A stretch of DNA of 64,000 nt, from the NCBI RefSeq assembly GCF_000298295.1, contig NZ_AMGM01000011.1:28060-92059 (forward strand), in the 5' to 3' direction. Under the pieces are notes generated by a model. It saw only the letters and a list, made by a program, of their open reading frames with translations. It had not been told where the DNA came from and ran no database searches. Source of the stretch: Cecembia lonarensis LW9 (GTDB taxonomy: Bacteria; Bacteroidota; Bacteroidia; Cytophagales; Cyclobacteriaceae). The position numbers were made by a program, and so were the translations under genes. Positions 43,440 to 52,831 of this stretch are shown piece after piece (the stretch's first letter is position 1; every line of letters starts with the position of its first letter).

Positions 43440-46025
43440 ATGAAAAAAAGATACTTTCTATTGTCCCTTTTGCTTTGTTGCAGTGTGCTTGCATTTGCGC
43501 AGAAAAGTCCAAAAGGCACAGCCGACATTGAACTGAGTTATTATTTGCCAGAGGGCTACACCTATGATGAAAATATCCCAAAGCCTAAAGATATTTTGGG
43601 ATTTGAAGTCGGTGAATGGAATGTAGATTATGAACAGTTAATCCGGTATTTTGAAAAATTAGCAGCCACTTCTCCAAGGGTGAACTTTGAGGTTTTCGGT
43701 TTTTCCTACGAAAAACGTCCTCAGGTTTTACTCACCATTACCCATCCGGATAACCTTCAAAAAATCGATCAAATTAGAGCTGATAGGCAAAAATTAAAGG
43801 ATGGCAATGCCAGCCTCAATTATGAAGAAATGCCTTTGGTATTGCAGGCCGGATATTCTGTTCATGGCAATGAAGCCAGTGGCATCAATTCCTCCCTGCT
43901 TACGGCTTACCATTATACCGCAGCCAAAGAGATAGAAAATGACCTGAAAAACATCGTCATCCTAATAGATCCCTCCTTGAATCCAGATGGATACAGCCGA
44001 TATTCTACATGGGTCAATTCCCATCGTTCCTACAACTTAAACGGAGATCCCAATACCCGGGAAATATCTGAAGCCTGGCCAGGAGGAAGAGGAAACCATT
44101 ATTGGTTTGACCTCAACCGTGACTGGTTATTGGTTCAACATCCAGAATCCCAAAACCGGGTAAGGAAATTCCAGGAATGGTTACCCAATATTTACCTGGA
44201 TTACCATGAAATGGGAACCAATTCCACCTTCTTTTTCCCTCCGGGAATTCCAACTAGAGATCACCCTCTGATTCCCAAAAAAACGGTTGAACTCACTGAA
44301 AAGATTGCTCAGTACCATGCCAAAGCCATGGAGGAAATCGGGTCTTTGTACTATGCCAAGGAGAGCTTTGATGAATATTATTTTGGATATGGCTCCACCT
44401 ACCCGGATATTCAGGGTTCTATCGGTATCCTCTTCGAACAGGCATCCTCACGTGGGCATTTACAGGAAAGTAATTATGGTCCCTTGACTTTTGCCTTCAC
44501 TATCCGCAACCAATTTAGAATGAGCATCAGCTCATTTGATGCCGCAAAGGACATGCGGGCAGACATCAACAAATCCATGCATGATTTCTACAAAACAGCC
44601 ATTCAGCAAGCCAATGCCGATACGGATAAAGCATTTATTTTTGGTTCACAAACTGATGCTGCAAGAAGTTATCACCTGGCAGAAATGATCCGCCAACATG
44701 CGATTGATGTATTTTCACTGAACGAAGATATCATTGTGAATGGCGTTCCTTTTTCAAAAGGACAGTCCTACATTGTTCCATTGAACCAACCGCAATACAG
44801 ATTGATCAGGGCCTTCTTTGAAACCCGCAATGAGTTCCAGGACAGCTTGTTTTATGACGTTTCTGCTTGGACCATGCCTATGGCCTTTAATTTAGATCAC
44901 ATGGCGCTTAGCAGTAGGATTCTGAATCTGGCCAATGTTTCTCCTTTGGAGGAAAGTTTTTCTATGCATGAAGGCACTTTAAAAGGAGAAAAGGCCGCTT
45001 ACGCTTATGCTTTTGGATGGGAAGGATACTACGCACCAAAAGCAGCTTATCAGTTGATGGAGAAAGGATACTTGGTTAGAGTGGCCCATGAGAGCATCTC
45101 CCTTGCCGATAAAACCGAATTGAAAAGGGGAAGTATTTTAGTTTCCCTTCCAAGAGATAAAAAAGAACTTACGGCTGAGGGGCTGGATAAGGATCTCGAA
45201 AAAATTGCCAAGGAAACAGGGCTAACCATTCATGCCATTTCTTCTGGATATACCGGGGGCATCAACCTTGGTTCTCCTCAGATTGATGTACTGAAAAAAC
45301 CGGAAATAGCCCTGTTGGTAAGTACAGGCGTGGTAAGTTTGGAAGCTGGGGAAATTTGGCACCTGATGGATCAAAGGATGGATGTACCGATTACTTTGTT
45401 GCCTACAGAAAGGTTCGCAACTGCTGATTTGAGCAGGTACAATGTGATCGCCATGCCTAATGGCCCCTACAATACTTTCGGAAAGACAGAAGCTGAAAAA
45501 CTCAAAGCTTGGACTGCGGCTGGCGGAACTTTGATTGCCAGAGGTAATGCATTGAACTGGTTAAACAAGCAAGAACTGGTGAGTTTGGCATTTAAGGAAG
45601 AAAAGGAGGATGAGGCACAAGACAGACAACCTTATGCAGATTTTACCAAAAATACCGGGGCAAGGATGACCAGCGGAACCATCTTCCACGCCCTTCTCGA
45701 TACTAGCCATCCCATAGGTTATGGCTTTGAAAAGTCTGAAATCTTTACTTTCCGAAACAATAACCTGTTTTTGGAAAAAGCGAAAAATGCCTATGCCAAT
45801 CCTTTGATTTACACAGATAAGCCATTGGCGAGTGGCTATGTTCACCCGGAAAATCTGGAAAAAATCAAGAATACAGCAGTCATTCAAGTGAAAAGATTGG
45901 GAAGTGGCCGAGTGATCGCCTTGGTGGATAATCCGAATTTTAGAGCGACCTGGTTTGGCACCAACAAACTATTCCTCAATGCAGTATTTTTTGGTCAGAC
46001 CATCAAGCCTGGGACAGCAGATTAA
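43440..46025 (+). CDS. Exported M14 family zinc carboxypeptidase
   Basis: The 861-residue protein has a signal peptide (MKKRYFLLSLLLCCSVLAFAQ). The peptidase domain has the zinc ligands H142-x-x-E145 in SVHGNEASG and H256 in YLDYHEMGTNST, with the catalytic Glu in GILFEQASSRG near residue 330. A long C-terminal region (residues ~400-861) has a class I glutamine amidotransferase-like part (VIAMPNGPYNTFGKTEAEKL, near 665) but no clear catalytic set. It may remove C-terminal residues from peptides in the periplasm. It ends shortly before a REP-like palindrome. Confidence 0.88.
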   Translation: MKKRYFLLSLLLCCSVLAFAQKSPKGTADIELSYYLPEGYTYDENIPKPKDILGFEVGEWNVDYEQLIRYFEKLAATSPRVNFEVFGFSYEKRPQVLLTITHPDNLQKIDQIRADRQKLKDGNASLNYEEMPLVLQAGYSVHGNEASGINSSLLTAYHYTAAKEIENDLKNIVILIDPSLNPDGYSRYSTWVNSHRSYNLNGDPNTREISEAWPGGRGNHYWFDLNRDWLLVQHPESQNRVRKFQEWLPNIYLDYHEMGTNSTFFFPPGIPTRDHPLIPKKTVELTEKIAQYHAKAMEEIGSLYYAKESFDEYYFGYGSTYPDIQGSIGILFEQASSRGHLQESNYGPLTFAFTIRNQFRMSISSFDAAKDMRADINKSMHDFYKTAIQQANADTDKAFIFGSQTDAARSYHLAEMIRQHAIDVFSLNEDIIVNGVPFSKGQSYIVPLNQPQYRLIRAFFETRNEFQDSLFYDVSAWTMPMAFNLDHMALSSRILNLANVSPLEESFSMHEGTLKGEKAAYAYAFGWEGYYAPKAAYQLMEKGYLVRVAHESISLADKTELKRGSILVSLPRDKKELTAEGLDKDLEKIAKETGLTIHAISSGYTGGINLGSPQIDVLKKPEIALLVSTGVVSLEAGEIWHLMDQRMDVPITLLPTERFATADLSRYNVIAMPNGPYNTFGKTEAEKLKAWTAAGGTLIARGNALNWLNKQELVSLAFKEEKEDEAQDRQPYADFTKNTGARMTSGTIFHALLDTSHPIGYGFEKSEIFTFRNNNLFLEKAKNAYANPLIYTDKPLASGYVHPENLEKIKNTAVIQVKRLGSGRVIALVDNPNFRATWFGTNKLFLNAVFFGQTIKPGTAD

Positions 46026-46032
46026 TTTGCAG

Positions 46033-46067
46033 AATCCCTCCAAGGATTCAAAATCCTTGGAGGGATT
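46033..46067. repeat. REP-like palindrome, copy 1
   Basis: AATCCCTCCAAGGATT pairs with AATCCTTGGAGGGATT across a 3-base loop (16-bp arms). It lacks a T tract after the stem, so it is not a standard terminator. Copy 2 at 52832-52860 has the same stem with one compensated base-pair change (A-T here, G-C there), and both are followed by TTATTC. It sits between the first M14 gene and the AraC gene. Confidence 0.7.
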
Positions 46068-46110
46068 ATTCGTCGCATATTTTGCATTGAATAGGAGGTT
46101 TATTCGTCGC
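46059..46110 (+). repeat. Direct repeat beside palindrome copy 1
   Basis: GGAGGGATTATTCGTCGC (46059-46076) and GGAGGTTTATTCGTCGC (46094-46110) repeat the right edge of the palindrome 34-35 bases further on. This looks like a partial tandem duplication or a remnant of a second element. Confidence 0.55.
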
Positions 46111-46264
46111 TAAACCGCTCATTTATGCTTGCAATCAAAAGCATATGTACGCGCTTCGTAATTTACCTTTTGGCTTGATCACTTCAGAAATTACTTGGTA
46201 AATAATACTTGGTACAAATTTTCAACTTTTCCGAACCCCCTTTCGACCTCCGCCTTTCATACCC

Positions 46265-47140
46265 TTACTCCAAAGTCTTCTGGTAATCCCGTCTGTACAC
46301 CAAAGGACTGACTCCCATTCTCTCTTTAAATTGCTTATTGAAATTAGAAAGGGTATTGAAACCACTCTCATAACAAACCTGGCTGATATTGATGTCCTGT
46401 TCATGAAGCAACTTGCAGGCATGGCTGATTCTGACATCGGAAAGAAATTCTGAAAAGGTCTTGTTCATTCTGGACTTGAAATACCTACTGAAAGCACTTT
46501 CAGTCATGTTGGCCAGATTGGCCACCTCCTGTAACTGGATTTTTTTCTGGAAATTTTCCGTGACATGTTCATACACCTTTCTCATCCGGTCTTTTTCAGA
46601 TTCTTTATTGTTATTGGTGTATTCCGCTTGCGTGATGGTCTGACAGTCTGAGGAGTTGGCAATGGTTTTTAAAATTTCCAGCAATAATAAATAGCTTTCA
46701 AAACCACTTTTCCCTACGAGTTCCTTCAACTTAGACCTCAATTTCAAATTGGTAGCCCCTGATATTTCCAAGCCCCTTAATGAGCGTTGAAAAAGGTTTT
46801 TGATCAGTTCTAACTCTTCCTTTTCTTTTAGTGCTGCTCCCAGCAAATCCGCACCAAAATAAACCACAATCCCATGGGTCTTTAACTGGCTATCCTTTTC
46901 AAAATATGCAGCATCATTTTTCCAGAGATGAGGCAAATTGGGCCCTGTAAAAACCATATCAAACTCCCGAAAAGGCTTCATCTGATCCCCAATAAACCTT
47001 GTTCCCCTACCCTCCAACACTAAAAACAATTGATATTCCTGGTGAAAATGCCAATGGTTATCAAAATAAGGAGCAATCAGTTCCCTAGCTACAAATGCTT
47101 TATTGGAAGGAATTCTTGATTTCTGAAGCGCCTGTTTCAT
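46265..47140 (-). CDS. AraC family transcriptional regulator
   Basis: The product has 291 residues from MKQALQKSRIPSNKAF; the start at 47212 would extend across the operator-like direct repeats. The N-terminal cupin-like sensor domain contains HWHFHQEYQLFLVLEGRGTRF near residue 28. The C-terminal DNA-binding domain shows two helix-turn-helix motifs: VANLANMTESAFSRYFKSRM and ISQVCYESGFNTLSNFNKQFKERMG. It is divergent from the ThuA-family lipoprotein gene, which it most likely controls in response to a sugar. The 21-base-spaced repeats upstream fit AraC-family sites. Confidence 0.88.
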   Translation of the reverse strand: MKQALQKSRIPSNKAFVARELIAPYFDNHWHFHQEYQLFLVLEGRGTRFIGDQMKPFREFDMVFTGPNLPHLWKNDAAYFEKDSQLKTHGIVVYFGADLLGAALKEKEELELIKNLFQRSLRGLEISGATNLKLRSKLKELVGKSGFESYLLLLEILKTIANSSDCQTITQAEYTNNNKESEKDRMRKVYEHVTENFQKKIQLQEVANLANMTESAFSRYFKSRMNKTFSEFLSDVRISHACKLLHEQDINISQVCYESGFNTLSNFNKQFKERMGVSPLVYRRDYQKTLE

Positions 47141-47188
47141 AACTTCCTTAATAATGCTAAAATTTTGTTCCGAATTCAAATAAATAAT

Positions 47189-47220
47189 CAAAAAACAGTC
47201 ATTATTAGACAAAAAACAGT
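47189..47220. promoter_or_regulatory. AraC-type direct-repeat operator
   Basis: CAAAAAACAGT occurs at 47189-47199 and again at 47210-47220, with start-to-start spacing of 21 bases, two helical turns. This is the geometry bound by AraC-family regulators. It lies in the divergent region between the AraC gene and the ThuA operon. Confidence 0.65.
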
Positions 47221-47291
47221 GAGACGGACGTTCTATTTTTTACAAAATTTATCATCCGATAATACCGAACAATACCCAAAATATACGTTCC

Positions 47292-50200
47292 ATGAGAATA
47301 CTAAGGATTTTCACCTATCTGGTTTTGACTTTTGCCATCTCTTGTCAAACCAAAACCAGCTTCAATCCCCTTCACGATGGTCCAAGACGGGCTGAAATTT
47401 TGTTTCTAGGCCATGATTCCAAACATCATGACTCAGAGAAATTGATGCCTATATTGGCGAGGGCTTTATTCCCTAAAGGCATCAACCTTCATTATACTTC
47501 AGATCCCAATGACCTGAATGATCAAACATTGAACATGTATGATGGAATCATGATCTATGCCAACCATGATGAAATTACCCCTGGCCAGGAAGCCGCATTG
47601 AAAAAGTATGTGGAAAGTGGAAAAGGATTTATTCCGCTTCACTCTGCCTCTTTTTGCTTCCGCAATTCGGATTGGTATGTGGCTGCAGTGGGCGGACAGT
47701 TCAAATCCCATGGAACAGGTGAGTTCACTGTGGACATCATTGCTCCTGATCATCCCATCATGCAAGGGGTAGAAGTGTTTGAAACCTGGGATGAAACATA
47801 CCTGCACTCCCAAATCAATCCGGATATGACTGTATTGATGGAAAGGGAAGAAGATGGCCATAGGGAGCCTTGGACCTGGATCAGAAATCAGGGCAAAGGC
47901 CGGGTTTTTTACACCGCTTATGGACATGATGAACGTACCTGGTCCAAGCCTGAATTCCATACCTTAGTGGCCAATGGGGTAATGTGGGCCATCGGTGATA
48001 AAGTAGCTGCGCAAGTTGCCGCTTTTGAAATCCCCCAACCTAAGTTTGAAGAAGCTGATATCCCCAATTACGAAAACAGGGTTCCTCCTCCAAAATATCA
48101 ATTCCCATTAAGCCCTGAGGAGTCCATGAAATTGGTTCAGTTGCCTGTTGGTTTTGAATTGCAATTATTCGCTTCTGAGCCAGATATTGTCAATCCAATG
48201 GCCATGTGCTGGGATGAAAAGGGAAGGCTTTATGTGATCGAAACAGAAGATTACCCCAATGAAGTACGACAAGAGGGAGGTAACGACCGGATCAAAATCC
48301 TGGAAGACACCAATGGGGATGGAAAAGCTGATAAAATCACCATTTTTGCTGAAGGCCTCAACATTCCTACCAGCTTGGTGGCCGTAAATGGCGGAATTTT
48401 GGTCTCCATGGCTCCCGATTTCATTTTCCTAAAAGACACCAATGGAGATGGCAAGGCAGACCTCAGAGAGGTAGTGATTACCGGCTGGGGAAAAAGTGAT
48501 ACCCATGCGGGTCCATCTAACCTGAAATATGGCTTTGATAATAAGATTTGGGGTGTTTTAGGTTATTCTGGCTTTAGAGGAGAAATAGGTGGTAAAGAAT
48601 TCAACTTTTCCCAAGGCGTTTATCGCTTTACCCCAGATGCCTCAGATTTCGAATACTTGGGCTCCACGAGCAATAATACTTGGGGTTTAGGCTTTTCAGA
48701 AGATTTTAATGTCTTTATTTCTACTGCTAACGGACAGCATAGTGCCTTCTTGGCCATGAGCAATGAATTCGTCAGAAGGCCAATCAGCGGGGGTATGAAC
48801 AATACTGTATTTGGTATTGACAGCCATTTCGATATGCCTCACCTTACCCCAGCGTTAAGACAGGTGGACTACCACGGAGGGTACACTGCAGCAGCAGGAC
48901 ATAACTTTTACACCGCAAGAAACTTCCCAAAACATTACTGGAATAGAATTGCCTTCGTAGCAGAACCCACTGGACGCGTCCTTCACAATGCAATCATCGA
49001 AAAAGAAGGGTCTGGATTTAAAGAAAGAAATGGATTCAACATCTTGGCCAGTTCGGATGAATGGTTCTCTCCGGTACATGCTGAAGTAGGTCCTGATGGG
49101 GCTTTGTGGGTAGCAGATTGGTACAATTTCATCATTCAGCACAATCCTACGCCAAAAGGTTTTGAAAACGGGGCTGGAAATGCCTACATCAATCCGCTTA
49201 GGGATAATAGGCACGGAAGAATTTACAGGGTGGTCTATAAGGGAAATGATGATTATAAAACCATGTCCATCGACCCTACCAAAAATAAGGACCTGATCGC
49301 CGGACTGAATTCAGACAACATGTTTTGGCGGATAACTGCCCAAAGATTGATCGTAGAAAACCAAAACACCGGAATTGCCAAAGAACTTTATAAACTGATA
49401 GAAAATAAGAAAACCGACGAATTAGGACTTAATACCCCGGCCATCCATGCCCTCTGGGCCTTACATGGCTTGGGTCTGTTGGATGGTGAAGATAAAAACA
49501 GCCTACAAGTAGTCACAAAAGCGCTAAACCACCCCTCTGCAGGGGTGAGGAGAAATGCCATCGAGGTTTTACCTAGGAACATGGAAAGCTTCAAGGCAGT
49601 TACAGCTGCCAAACTGCATCAGGACAAAGACCTCAATGTCCGAAAATCTGCTTTCCAGCTGATTGCGCAAGTTCCTGCATCTCTGGAGGTATCTGAATTC
49701 CTCTACCAGGCCAGCTTGGACAGGTGGAATGCTGATGACCTTTATTTGGCGCAAATCATCTTCGCTGGGGTATTGAACCACCCCGATTATTTTGACAAAA
49801 AACTCATCGATCTATATCAACCTGGTAAAGCGGATAGTTTGATTAATCTTCCCGAACGAATTGCAAAAAGTATTGTAGAAGAAGAGTATAGGCTGGACAG
49901 AAGGGCTCCAATTGCTTTTCCTCCTGATGCAAAGGGGAAAGAAATCCATATTACAACCGAGTTGGCCAAAGGCAATGAAGGGCTAATCGGCGCCATTGTA
50001 GCCCAGGGAAATAAGCAAAATGGCTATGTCATGTATGTTTGGGATGATATTCTTTATTGGGTAGTCAAACAAGATGGCAAAGCCTATACCCTGACAAGCA
50101 AAGGTAAGATTCCAAATAATTTCTTTACTGTATATGCCAATTTACTGGAAAGCGGGGTAATGGAATTGTATATGGATGAGCAATTAATCGGAAAAGTTCA

Positions 50201-50792
50201 GACCCCGGGGCTTTTCAAAGAAAGCTTATCCCCAGGAAATGTACGTGTAGGAAATGACTGGGGCGGAGAAAACCAAGTGGGCGACTATGAAGGTTGGTCC
50301 TGGTTAAGAGGAAGAATGGGAAGGGACAGCTATATCAGCTTTAAAAATCCTGCCTTTGATTTTGCCACTGCCATGAGCGGATTTTCTGCGGAGGACTTAG
50401 GAATTTCCAGGGAAAATGCGGTAGTCATTAAGCTAGGAGTGATTCCTCATGAAATGAAATACGATTTGGCCACTTTCAAGGTAAAAGCCGGCCAAGCTGT
50501 GATTATAGATTTTGAAAACAAGGATTTCATGCAACATAACTTGTTGATTGCCCAAAAAGGCTCATTGGAAAAAGTGGGACGTGCCGCGGACTCCATGGCC
50601 AGGGATCCCAGAGGAATTGACAAACACTATATTCCTGATATGCCTGAAATCATTATCGCCTCAAAACTGGTGGATCCAGACAATATGGAAACCTTGATGT
50701 TCTTTGCACCAAAAGAACCAGGTGAGTATCCATTCATCTGTACGGTGCCGGGGCATTGGAGAATCATGAACGGTATTATGATCGTAGAATAA
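47292..50792 (+). CDS. ThuA/beta-propeller/HEAT/cupredoxin lipoprotein
   Basis: The 1166-residue lipoprotein has a lipobox ending at C18 (VLTFAISC). Residues ~35-245 are a ThuA (trehalose-utilization-like) domain (LFLGHDSKHHD). Residues ~285-660 form a PQQ-dehydrogenase-like beta-propeller (NGDGKADKITIFAEGLNIPT and GPDGALWVADWYN). Residues ~690-860 are HEAT-like helical repeats, followed by a region including MYVWDDILYWVV. Residues ~1060-1166 are an azurin-type cupredoxin with ligands H1082, C1150, H1155 and M1159 (CTVPGHWRIM). No CxxCH heme motif is present. It is probably an extracytoplasmic sugar dehydrogenase with a copper relay. Confidence 0.85.
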   Translation: MRILRIFTYLVLTFAISCQTKTSFNPLHDGPRRAEILFLGHDSKHHDSEKLMPILARALFPKGINLHYTSDPNDLNDQTLNMYDGIMIYANHDEITPGQEAALKKYVESGKGFIPLHSASFCFRNSDWYVAAVGGQFKSHGTGEFTVDIIAPDHPIMQGVEVFETWDETYLHSQINPDMTVLMEREEDGHREPWTWIRNQGKGRVFYTAYGHDERTWSKPEFHTLVANGVMWAIGDKVAAQVAAFEIPQPKFEEADIPNYENRVPPPKYQFPLSPEESMKLVQLPVGFELQLFASEPDIVNPMAMCWDEKGRLYVIETEDYPNEVRQEGGNDRIKILEDTNGDGKADKITIFAEGLNIPTSLVAVNGGILVSMAPDFIFLKDTNGDGKADLREVVITGWGKSDTHAGPSNLKYGFDNKIWGVLGYSGFRGEIGGKEFNFSQGVYRFTPDASDFEYLGSTSNNTWGLGFSEDFNVFISTANGQHSAFLAMSNEFVRRPISGGMNNTVFGIDSHFDMPHLTPALRQVDYHGGYTAAAGHNFYTARNFPKHYWNRIAFVAEPTGRVLHNAIIEKEGSGFKERNGFNILASSDEWFSPVHAEVGPDGALWVADWYNFIIQHNPTPKGFENGAGNAYINPLRDNRHGRIYRVVYKGNDDYKTMSIDPTKNKDLIAGLNSDNMFWRITAQRLIVENQNTGIAKELYKLIENKKTDELGLNTPAIHALWALHGLGLLDGEDKNSLQVVTKALNHPSAGVRRNAIEVLPRNMESFKAVTAAKLHQDKDLNVRKSAFQLIAQVPASLEVSEFLYQASLDRWNADDLYLAQIIFAGVLNHPDYFDKKLIDLYQPGKADSLINLPERIAKSIVEEEYRLDRRAPIAFPPDAKGKEIHITTELAKGNEGLIGAIVAQGNKQNGYVMYVWDDILYWVVKQDGKAYTLTSKGKIPNNFFTVYANLLESGVMELYMDEQLIGKVQTPGLFKESLSPGNVRVGNDWGGENQVGDYEGWSWLRGRMGRDSYISFKNPAFDFATAMSGFSAEDLGISRENAVVIKLGVIPHEMKYDLATFKVKAGQAVIIDFENKDFMQHNLLIAQKGSLEKVGRAADSMARDPRGIDKHYIPDMPEIIIASKLVDPDNMETLMFFAPKEPGEYPFICTVPGHWRIMNGIMIVE

Positions 50793-50802
50793 AAGTAAAG
50801 CT

Positions 50803-51678
50803 ATGTTTTTGAATGTAAGTTTTGGAGTGAGTACCTGGCTATGGACCTCTCCTTTTGATAAAAGTACCCTAAAACTGTTCCCAAAAATAAAGGAAATGGG
50901 GTTTGATAAAGTGGAGATCCCCGTGGAAGACCCAAGCCTAATTGATGGGAAAGAGGTGAAAAAAGCCCTAGAAGACAATGGCTTAGAAGCCTTGGTCTGT
51001 GGGGCCTTCGGTCCGAGCAGGGATTTGACCCATGATGATCCCAAATACCACCAAATTTGTTTGGACTACCTTTCTGCCTGTTTCAAAATCTCCGCAGAGC
51101 TAGGGGCTTCGTTTGTAGCCGGCCCCATGTACTCAGCTGTTGGAAAAGCCAGGTTGGTAAGTGAAGAGCAGAAAAAAACAGAGTGGGAAAGAGCTGTAAA
51201 TAATCTTCAAAAGGTATGTGAAATGGCCGCTGATTGGGGGCAGGATATTGCCCTTGAAGCGTTGAACCGCTTTGAAACTGACCTGATCAATAACAGCAAA
51301 GAACTGATGCTGCTGATTGATGCTATCAACCACCCAAGGGCCAAGGTCCTGCTGGATAGCTTTCACATGAGCATAGAAGAAGCCAACATGGAAGATGCTG
51401 TTAGATTGGTAGGAGACAAACTGATCCATGTGCAGGTTTCGGAAAACCATAGAGGAATCCCGGGTACAGGACAAACCCATTGGGACAGTTTCAAAAGGGG
51501 ATTGGAAGCAGTTAATTACCAGGGATGTATTTCCATTGAGAGTTTTACCCCTAATGTTCAGGAACTGGCCGGGGCAGTCTGCATTTGGAAACCTTTGGCG
51601 CCCAGTCAGGATTTATTTGCTGAGAAAGGCCTGGCCTTTTTAAAAGATTGGACCAAAGGCCGTTTTTTTACCCATTAG
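50803..51678 (+). CDS. Sugar phosphate isomerase/epimerase-like TIM-barrel protein
   Basis: The 291-residue protein belongs to the xylose-isomerase-like AP endonuclease-2 fold. Metal-site residues can be placed as Glu in DIALEALNRFETDL (near 154), Asp/His in LLDSFHMSIEEANM (near 185), His in LIHVQVSENHRGIPGTGQTHW (near 207-225) and Glu in CISIESFTPN (near 248). Relatives include D-tagatose/psicose 3-epimerase and sugar 2-keto isomerases. It starts 10 bases after the lipoprotein gene and 23 bases before the Gfo/Idh gene, so it belongs to one operon. Its substrate is unknown. Confidence 0.85.
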   Translation: MFLNVSFGVSTWLWTSPFDKSTLKLFPKIKEMGFDKVEIPVEDPSLIDGKEVKKALEDNGLEALVCGAFGPSRDLTHDDPKYHQICLDYLSACFKISAELGASFVAGPMYSAVGKARLVSEEQKKTEWERAVNNLQKVCEMAADWGQDIALEALNRFETDLINNSKELMLLIDAINHPRAKVLLDSFHMSIEEANMEDAVRLVGDKLIHVQVSENHRGIPGTGQTHWDSFKRGLEAVNYQGCISIESFTPNVQELAGAVCIWKPLAPSQDLFAEKGLAFLKDWTKGRFFTH

Positions 51679-51701
51679 TCAATTATTAAAACGCAAATTA
51701 T

Positions 51702-52820
51702 ATGAGCCAAAAGAAAATCAATATCGCCATTATTGGCCTCGGTTTCGGGGCAGAGTTTATTCCGATTTATCAAAAACACCCTTTGGCCAACATGTATGCC
51801 ATTTGCCAAAGAAACGAAGAAAAGCTGAATGAAATCGGTGATGCCTTTGGAGTGGATGTCCGCTATACTGATTACGATGAATTGCTCAAAGACCCCAATA
51901 TTGACGCGGTACATATCAATACCCCAATTCAGGCACATGCCGAGCAATCGCTTAAAGCATTAAGGGCAGGAAAACATGTGGCCTGTACCGTGCCTATGGC
52001 TACTACCGTGGAAGAAAGCCGTCAGATTGTGGAAGCCTGTGAAGAGACGGGTTTGACCTACATGATGATGGAGACGGTGATCTATTCCCGTGAATTCCTT
52101 TTTGTCAAAGAAATGTATGAGAAAGGCGAATTGGGAAGGATTCAGTTCCTCAGGGCCAGTCACCAGCAGGAAATGGCCGGTTGGCCAGGCTATTGGGAAG
52201 GTTTGCCTCCCATGCATTATGCTACCCATTGTGTAGGCCCCGTCTTGGCACTGCCCAATGCGCAGGCCGAATACGTGTCCTGCTTGGGTTCGGGTAGGAT
52301 TGATGAAAACCTGATCCCAAAATATGGTTCTCCCTTTGCCATCGAAACCTGTCATATCAAATTCAAGGATTCTGATTTAGCGGCAGAAGTGACCCGTTCC
52401 CTCTTCAATACCGCCAGACAGTACAGAGAAAGCTTTGATGTCTATGGTTCAAAAAAATCCTTTGAATGGACCCTGATCGAGCATGAAGACAGTGTCATCC
52501 ATACAGGAGAGGTTCCGGAAAGGGTAAAGGTTCCTGATTATGCCCATCTCTTGCCGGATGAAATTGCTTCTTTTACTACTGCAGGCGTGTATGATTCGGA
52601 TGATAACCAGCATTTGTCATTCATTCAAGGGGCTGGACATGGTGGTTCCCATCCGCATTTGGTGCATGAATTTTTGACTGCATTGCATGAAGGTAGAGCA
52701 CCTTATCCTGATGCCAGACAATCTGCCAATATCACCTGTGTAGGTATTTTGGCCCACGAGTCTGCCATGGCAGGAGGCAAAATTATGCACTTACCAGCGT
52801 TTACTTTGAAGAAGGATTGA
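51702..52820 (+). CDS. Gfo/Idh/MocA family oxidoreductase lacking the catalytic Lys
   Basis: The 372-residue protein has the N-terminal Rossmann dinucleotide motif IAIIGLGFGAEF (residues ~8-19) and the family C-terminal domain. In the usual catalytic motif E-K-P, this protein reads T96-V97-P98 (HVACTVPMATT), so the conserved lysine is absent. The C-terminal histidine region HPHLVHEFLTALHEGR resembles the family. It may be a binding protein, use another residue, or have a different chemistry. It is the last gene of the AraC-regulated sugar operon; relatives usually oxidise sugar-derived alcohols with NAD(P). Confidence 0.85.
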   Translation: MSQKKINIAIIGLGFGAEFIPIYQKHPLANMYAICQRNEEKLNEIGDAFGVDVRYTDYDELLKDPNIDAVHINTPIQAHAEQSLKALRAGKHVACTVPMATTVEESRQIVEACEETGLTYMMMETVIYSREFLFVKEMYEKGELGRIQFLRASHQQEMAGWPGYWEGLPPMHYATHCVGPVLALPNAQAEYVSCLGSGRIDENLIPKYGSPFAIETCHIKFKDSDLAAEVTRSLFNTARQYRESFDVYGSKKSFEWTLIEHEDSVIHTGEVPERVKVPDYAHLLPDEIASFTTAGVYDSDDNQHLSFIQGAGHGGSHPHLVHEFLTALHEGRAPYPDARQSANITCVGILAHESAMAGGKIMHLPAFTLKKD

Positions 52821-52831
52821 TATTCTTCAAC

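Noticed and set aside
46033..46067. Rho-independent terminator after the first M14 gene
   Set aside because: The stem is strong but is followed by ATTATTCGTCGC rather than a T tract, and a sister copy exists elsewhere. It is treated as a repeat.
47141..47212. Longer N-terminus of the AraC regulator
   Set aside because: The extension crosses one of the two 21-bp spaced operator-like repeats and has no resemblance to the family N-terminus.
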